DNA from: Vibrio rhizosphaerae
Lineage (GTDB): Bacteria; Pseudomonadota; Gammaproteobacteria; Enterobacterales; Vibrionaceae
Length of the DNA stretch: 64,000 bases
Assembly: GCF_024347095.1 (NCBI RefSeq)
Contig: NZ_AP024904.1
Location: 558,001 to 622,000 of the forward strand
Reading direction: 5' to 3'
Part shown: one piece after another, positions 60,035 to 64,000 of the stretch
Layout of the letters: every line of letters starts with the position of its first letter
Numbering within the stretch: the first letter of the stretch is position 1
The notes under the pieces: generated by a model
Told to the model about the DNA's origin: nothing
Seen by the model: the letters and a program-made list of their open reading frames with translations, nothing else
Database searches by the model: none
Program-made: the position numbers and the translations under genes

Positions 60035-60622
60035 ATGTCAATGAAATTAGCCAACCCTGCCCCTCTCGGTTTAATGGGGTTTGGGATGACCACTGTATTG
60101 CTCAATATCCACAATGCCGGTTTTTTTCCTCTCGATTCAATGATTCTCGCCATGGGGATATTTTACGGCGGTCTCAGTCAAGTGATTGTCGGCATCATGT
60201 GTTTTAAACGCGGCGATACATTCGGTACCACCGCTTTCACATCTTATGGCTTATTCTGGTTAACCTTGGTTGGCCTGATAGTGATGCCGAAGATGGGCCT
60301 GCCGGCCAGTCCTGCTCATTTTATGGGATGCTATCTCGCATTATGGGGAATCTTCACCGGATTTATGTTTATTGGCTCGTTATGCTATCCAGTCGCCAAG
60401 CAAGTGGTATTCGGCTCTCTGACCGTTCTGTTTGCACTGCTGGCAATCCGCGATTTCTCAGGGAATGAAACCATTGGGATCATCGCCGGTTTTGAAGGTA
60501 TCTTCTGTGGTGCAAGCGCCATCTACTTTGCGATGGCACAAGTGCTGAACCATGAATATGGTCGCGTTATTTTACCCGTCGGTGATAAGCGCAAAGTCAG
60601 TGTTCAACCCGCCGTTGCTTAA
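60035..60622 (+). CDS. satP: Acetate/succinate-proton symporter SatP
   Basis: A 195-residue membrane protein of the GPR1/FUN34/YaaH family (E. coli SatP 188). [14 protein letters not shown] is the family signature that lines the acetate path, and six membrane helices span residues 12 to 175. It takes up acetate and succinate with protons, which would feed acetyl-CoA to processes such as PHB synthesis. AAAGGTAAG precedes the ATG. Confidence 0.94.
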   Translation: MSMKLANPAPLGLMGFGMTTVLLNIHNAGFFPLDSMILAMGIFYGGLSQVIVGIMCFKRGDTFGTTAFTSYGLFWLTLVGLIVMPKMGLPASPAHFMGCYLALWGIFTGFMFIGSLCYPVAKQVVFGSLTVLFALLAIRDFSGNETIGIIAGFEGIFCGASAIYFAMAQVLNHEYGRVILPVGDKRKVSVQPAVA

Positions 60623-60674
60623 GATGATGTAAACCTCTTTTCTGCAGAATAACGGTAAAAGACTCACCATCAAT

Positions 60675-60698
60675 ATCAGCCTGTTTCAACAGGCTGAT
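60675..60698 (+). terminator. Hairpin after satP
   Basis: Ten-bp stem ATCAGCCTGT / ACAGGCTGAT with loop TTCA; weak downstream T content. Confidence 0.5.
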
Positions 60699-60812
60699 CC
60701 TAATTATAATGCCCCTTCATCTTAATGTTCAGAACGACTGAGTGAGAAGAGTTAGTTGTGTGAAGAACGAATCGTTCATCTCAATACAAATAAACTGCAA
60801 CACAATATTCAA

Positions 60813-60849
60813 TGTCACAAAATGTCACATGTATGAAGAATTTATGAAG
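60813..60849. promoter_or_regulatory. Direct-repeat element upstream of ompV
   Basis: TGTCAC-N4-TGTCAC is followed by TATGAAG-N4-TATGAAG. The helical spacing suggests a dimeric response-regulator site; TGTCA resembles a Pho half-site but only two copies are present. Confidence 0.35.
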
Positions 60850-61028
60850 TAAAATATTATCAGAAACATGCTTTTGAACCCTCATACAGACTGTGATATT
60901 CTCGATGAGCGTTTTTTTTGTATGTGTTAATCCCTTTACTTAAATTATCTATAAAGCAATCAATTACACTTTATCTATATATCGGGTCAATAAATAAAAA
61001 CAACTTTGTTAGGTGATCAGGAGCTTTC

Positions 61029-61796
61029 ATGTCAAACTCATGTTTAAAAAAGGTTTTATGCATTATCCCAGCGTCATGCTTAATTGCTTTTCCGGGATAT
61101 TCTGCCGCAGAAGATGGACTTTCACTCGGCCTTGGTGTCGCATATTCAAAATCAGTATATAAAGATTATGATGAAAACGTCGTTCCGCTACCGCTAGTCA
61201 ACTACGATAACAATGTTTTCTTTGTTCATGGTCTGTCAGCCGGGGCTTATTTATATCAGGATGAATGGAATGTGGTACAAGCCTCTGTTTCTTACTATGC
61301 TCAGTCATTCGATCCTGATGATGCCAACAACAGTCAAATGAAGTTGTTGGATAAAAGAGACGGCACGGCGATGGGCTCAATTGCTTATACCTATCGTTCA
61401 CCGTTCGGAAATATCACTTCCTCTCTTGCAATTGATATTCTTGATGAAACCGACGGCGGCATGCTTGCTTCTGCACAATATAATTATCCAATACCGTTCA
61501 CCCAACAATTAGTCGTTATTCCTGAAGCGGGTATCACATATACTAATAGTGACTTAAATCAGCATTATTATGGCGTGAGTGCGAGCGAATCGGCACGGAG
61601 TGGATTAACAGCTTATAATCCCGGCAGTGCTATAACGCCTTATTTCGGGGTAACATTAAAATATAGTGTCTCTGATACGTTAGGCGCATTTATTTCCAGC
61701 CGCTATCAGATGCAACCAGACGAAGTTCAAGATAGTCCGATGGTCGCCTCTAGCCACTCGGTTCTAACGACAGCCGGTATTTCTTATCAGTTTTAA
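61029..61796 (+). CDS. ompV: MipA/OmpV family outer-membrane protein
   Basis: A 255-residue outer-membrane beta-barrel with a Sec signal (cleavage likely after GYSA). LGLGVAYSKSVYKDYDENVV then PLPLVNYDN is the MipA/OmpV signature, and the protein ends in TAGISYQF with a C-terminal Phe. OmpV-type proteins are porins or adhesins in vibrios, and MipA scaffolds murein enzymes in E. coli; the exact role here is open. AGGAGC lies before the ATG. Convergent with viaA. Confidence 0.9.
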   Translation: MSNSCLKKVLCIIPASCLIAFPGYSAAEDGLSLGLGVAYSKSVYKDYDENVVPLPLVNYDNNVFFVHGLSAGAYLYQDEWNVVQASVSYYAQSFDPDDANNSQMKLLDKRDGTAMGSIAYTYRSPFGNITSSLAIDILDETDGGMLASAQYNYPIPFTQQLVVIPEAGITYTNSDLNQHYYGVSASESARSGLTAYNPGSAITPYFGVTLKYSVSDTLGAFISSRYQMQPDEVQDSPMVASSHSVLTTAGISYQF

Positions 61797-61803
61797 TGAC
61801 ATC

Positions 61804-61838
61804 AAAAATAACAGAGAGCCAATCGGCTCTCTGTTTAT
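61804..61838. terminator. Bidirectional terminator
   Basis: ACAGAGAGCC / GGCTCTCTGT stem with flanking A-rich and T-rich arms. Confidence 0.88.
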
Positions 61839-61850
61839 TTTTAAATTGAA

Positions 61851-63308
61851 TTATCGAACCGACGAACGACTTTTTATTAATCGCCCGAGGATACCGGGAT
61901 AATAACGCCAGCTATAATCAAATATTTCCATTAATTGTGGGTTCCCGTAACGAGACAGGCTAATGGCATGAAAACGGTTATGCTGCGCTTTCAGTGTATT
62001 GATCGCTTCATTTAATTCTTGCGAAGGCTTGGGAGCCATAAAATCAGATATAACCACTAAATCCGCATTTTTATACCGATCAGTGTGCATCATTTGAATC
62101 GATTCCGATAATGCCAGTTCCAGATCTGTTCCGCCTTTAAAGGTATAACTTAGAAAATCACAGACTTCTCTTAACCCATCTTGCTTAGTTAATTGATAGG
62201 TAATGATCTGTGTTGAGAAAATAACAACGTAGCAGTCGCGGTTATCTGCCAGAGCAATCTGCATTAAAGCGTAGGCAACCGCTTTGGCACACTGCTCCGG
62301 AAACCCATTCATAGAACCGGATGCATCAATACAGACCACAAAAGGTCCTTTTTCAATATCCACCTGCGCATTGGCTGGTTTTGACGTGGTCACTTTAGAT
62401 AAGGTCCGTGATTTACCCTGCATGCGATAGTTCAACAGCCGTTTATCAATTAAATGCTTATAAAAAATGACTTCGAGCTCAGGATGTGCCAGAAACAACA
62501 TCTCATTTGGAAGAATTTTATTCAGGTCATCACTCTGGTGCACTCCGACAATATCATCTGTCGCCTGATCGGACTGCTCTTCAACCAACTGTGGTGTTTC
62601 AACACTGGCCTGTTGAAGGTCGGGATCATCCACCTCACTGGCCATACGACCGAGACTTTCAGCAATTTGTTGAATTTCCTTATGCTTTTTAAGAAATTCG
62701 GCATGTTTTTTCATCACCGTCAGGTCAACTTTACTGAGTTTGGCCGCAGCCATATTCCACAGACGGTGGATACTTTGCACATCGTCGGTATCCGCGACTT
62801 GATCCATTGAACGCAGAGTTTCAATCCGCTGATATAAGTCGTCCAATACCTTATCTTTATTGGCTTCCAGCTCCATCACTTGCGCTTGTTTGAGCGCATT
62901 GGATAAACTGTTATACCATTGATCGCAAAAGTAACGCGGGAACATTGGATTACTGAAATTTTTCTTTTGCTCACATAACTGACGGGCAGTTGTATAAAAT
63001 GCAGAATGCCATTCTAGTCGTTGTAACACTTCCGGGATTTTCTGAAAAAATGTCTTTTCATCCCAATGAATCACTTCCTGATATAACGCCAGCTCCTGCT
63101 GAAATCGATCCGTTTCACAAACATTGGTCATTCTCTTCTTCACCTGACCACGCCACTTGAGCAAATGATTCTGGACCGAAGTGTTCACCCCCCGGTTTTC
63201 AACGGCGATCAGCAATTGAATGTTGTCCATCAGTTCATTCACCGCTGTATCAATTAACCCGGAATCGGCAATCATCATCGCGAGATTTAGTCCGTCAACA
63301 CCTAACAT
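61851..63308 (-). CDS. viaA: VWA-domain protein ViaA
   Basis: A 485-residue protein (E. coli ViaA 483). An all-helical N-terminal domain (about 1-310) is followed by a C-terminal von Willebrand A domain whose metal site begins with Asp328 in CIDASGSMNG and continues with the Thr of FKGGTDLE. ViaA works with the MoxR-type AAA+ ATPase RavA and is linked to respiratory complexes and aminoglycoside sensitivity. It starts nine bases after the ravA stop codon, with AGGGAATTGTT as binding site, so the two form an operon. Confidence 0.94.
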   Translation of the reverse strand: MLGVDGLNLAMMIADSGLIDTAVNELMDNIQLLIAVENRGVNTSVQNHLLKWRGQVKKRMTNVCETDRFQQELALYQEVIHWDEKTFFQKIPEVLQRLEWHSAFYTTARQLCEQKKNFSNPMFPRYFCDQWYNSLSNALKQAQVMELEANKDKVLDDLYQRIETLRSMDQVADTDDVQSIHRLWNMAAAKLSKVDLTVMKKHAEFLKKHKEIQQIAESLGRMASEVDDPDLQQASVETPQLVEEQSDQATDDIVGVHQSDDLNKILPNEMLFLAHPELEVIFYKHLIDKRLLNYRMQGKSRTLSKVTTSKPANAQVDIEKGPFVVCIDASGSMNGFPEQCAKAVAYALMQIALADNRDCYVVIFSTQIITYQLTKQDGLREVCDFLSYTFKGGTDLELALSESIQMMHTDRYKNADLVVISDFMAPKPSQELNEAINTLKAQHNRFHAISLSRYGNPQLMEIFDYSWRYYPGILGRLIKSRSSVR

Positions 63309-63317
63309 AACAATTCC

Positions 63318-64000
63318 CTAAGTGAAATACTGACTGAAATGATTCATCTGCTGAGCGGCTTCTTCGCACGCAGTTATTGCATTCTCCAACTGTTGTTGTA
63401 ATTGCTGTAATGAACTTTCCATCGCAACCGGAAGCTCAGGATCGATAAAATGATGTGGCAACGCATCGTGAAACTGTCGGGACGACTGACGTAAATGAGA
63501 TGCAGCTTGCTCTAACTGATGATGGATCTGTTCAATTCGTGTCTGCCATGCCTGAAATAGTTGAAGCTGGTTCTGATGCTGTGTTGTCACAACAGAAACC
63601 AAGACTGAACGGTTGGCAATATCTTTGATAACGAATAAGCCCTCAGAATCGACACTAAACTGAAAAGAACAGAGGGTGGAATTCTGATTCACATAACCGA
63701 ACAGCTCACCTCCCCCCTCACGAATCACCTTATCAAACTCGATTTTAGGCACATAAACCCAATGGCAATATTTATCCGTATTCTCTGCATCGGTGACAGT
63801 GGCATTGCCTTGCAGCAACACGACTTTCAGAAGGTCTTTCCGGTTACCGGATTGATATGTCTTCGCATGTGTCAAATCATAGCTATAGACCTGTTTTTTT
63901 ATCAGCCCTGCGGTTTTCTCAACCGCCAACTGCATCGCATACTGTTGCTCCAGCTCTTGTTCAATATCGGTTAACGCTTCCTGACAGATCTCAATTTGAT
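63318..64000 (-). CDS. ravA: MoxR-type ATPase RavA, C-terminal part
   Basis: The last 227 or so codons of a gene that runs off the window's right edge; the frame stays open past the internal ATG at 63935. The visible part has a coiled coil (QEALTDIEQELEQQ), a beta-rich LARA-like domain (WVYVPKIEFDKVIREGG to VVTTQHQN) and a C-terminal helical hairpin, as at the end of E. coli RavA (498 residues). In E. coli the LARA domain contacts the lysine decarboxylase LdcI. Identity rests on this and on viaA immediately downstream. Confidence 0.85.
   Translation of the reverse strand, partial: QIEICQEALTDIEQELEQQYAMQLAVEKTAGLIKKQVYSYDLTHAKTYQSGNRKDLLKVVLLQGNATVTDAENTDKYCHWVYVPKIEFDKVIREGGGELFGYVNQNSTLCSFQFSVDSEGLFVIKDIANRSVLVSVVTTQHQNQLQLFQAWQTRIEQIHHQLEQAASHLRQSSRQFHDALPHHFIDPELPVAMESSLQQLQQQLENAITACEEAAQQMNHFSQYFT

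Larger units (their letters stand above)
60623..61028. other. Intergenic region satP-ompV
   Basis: No gene. A hairpin (60675-60698) may end satP. Direct repeats TGTCAC (60813, 60823) and TATGAAG (60832, 60843), at 10- and 11-base spacing, lie about 190 bases before ompV and may be regulator sites. Confidence 0.45.

Overview
The window reads as part of a chromosome from a gamma-proteobacterium of the family Vibrionaceae. The evidence is a luxP-luxQ autoinducer-2 receptor pair, the phaB-phaA-phasin-phaC polyhydroxybutyrate operon in the Vibrio order, an mgsA/helD/yccS neighbourhood, tmaR (yeeX), yceH, ravA-viaA, and several c-di-GMP and chemotaxis proteins. Base composition is moderate and no phage, plasmid, insertion sequence or CRISPR module is visible. 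Assignment to a species is not possible by eye; the combination of PHB synthesis with cobyrinate-level cobalamin genes would fit, for example, the V. gazogenes/ruber group, but that is inference.

Layout. Bases 1-2.7 kb are gene-poor, with a SnoaL-like protein, a lipoprotein and decayed gene remnants. 2.7-5.5 kb holds two tandem DEAD-box helicases (rhlE-like, dbpA). 5.6-8.8 kb holds a small secreted protein, a GNAT-nitrilase fusion flanked by short CTGTCC repeats, and an unknown 146-aa protein. 8.8-13.9 kb is a signalling stretch: an EAL phosphodiesterase, a PAS-PAS-MCP soluble receptor (BdlA-like) and a CHASE-GGDEF cyclase, with azoR between them. 14.3-18.5 kb carries threonine catabolism (kbl-tdh) and a 6-phospho-beta-glucosidase behind a LacI-type palindrome. 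18.9-25 kb has an Aer-like receptor, deaD and rnb. 25.2-30.8 kb has a phosphate-binding protein behind a Pho-box-like array, a ClcA antiporter, a COG0523 GTPase and ylqF. 31-35.3 kb is the PHB operon. 35.8-43.5 kb has an SH3 protein, glgC, mgsA, helD and yccS. 43.5-46.7 kb has small unknown genes, cobQ and a small barrel. 46.8-51.7 kb is luxQ, luxP and a TraF-like barrel. 51.8-57.1 kb has a GIY-YIG protein, yceH, tmaR, a peroxiredoxin, a Nudix hydrolase, cbiB and cbiA. 57.4-64 kb has a lipase, tRNA-Cys and tRNA-Leu, yghU, satP, an OmpV/MipA protein, viaA and the 3' end of ravA.

How it works together. Several blocks concern adaptation: AI-2 sensing (LuxPQ), c-di-GMP turnover and chemosensing, carbon storage (PHB, glycogen precursor), overflow metabolism (methylglyoxal synthase, acetate uptake), RNA remodelling (three DEAD-box helicases plus RNase II) and phosphate scavenging. 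The cobalamin genes are split: cobQ lies about 9 kb from the overlapping cbiA-cbiB pair.

Most genes are recognisable housekeeping or signalling families. I did not find a convincing new multi-gene system. The observations most worth checking are the 17-bp tandem repeat abutting the cbiA start codon, the Pho-box-like array, the abnormal start of the CHASE-GGDEF gene, the terminators placed inside the pha operon and just before luxP, and several unannotated small genes.
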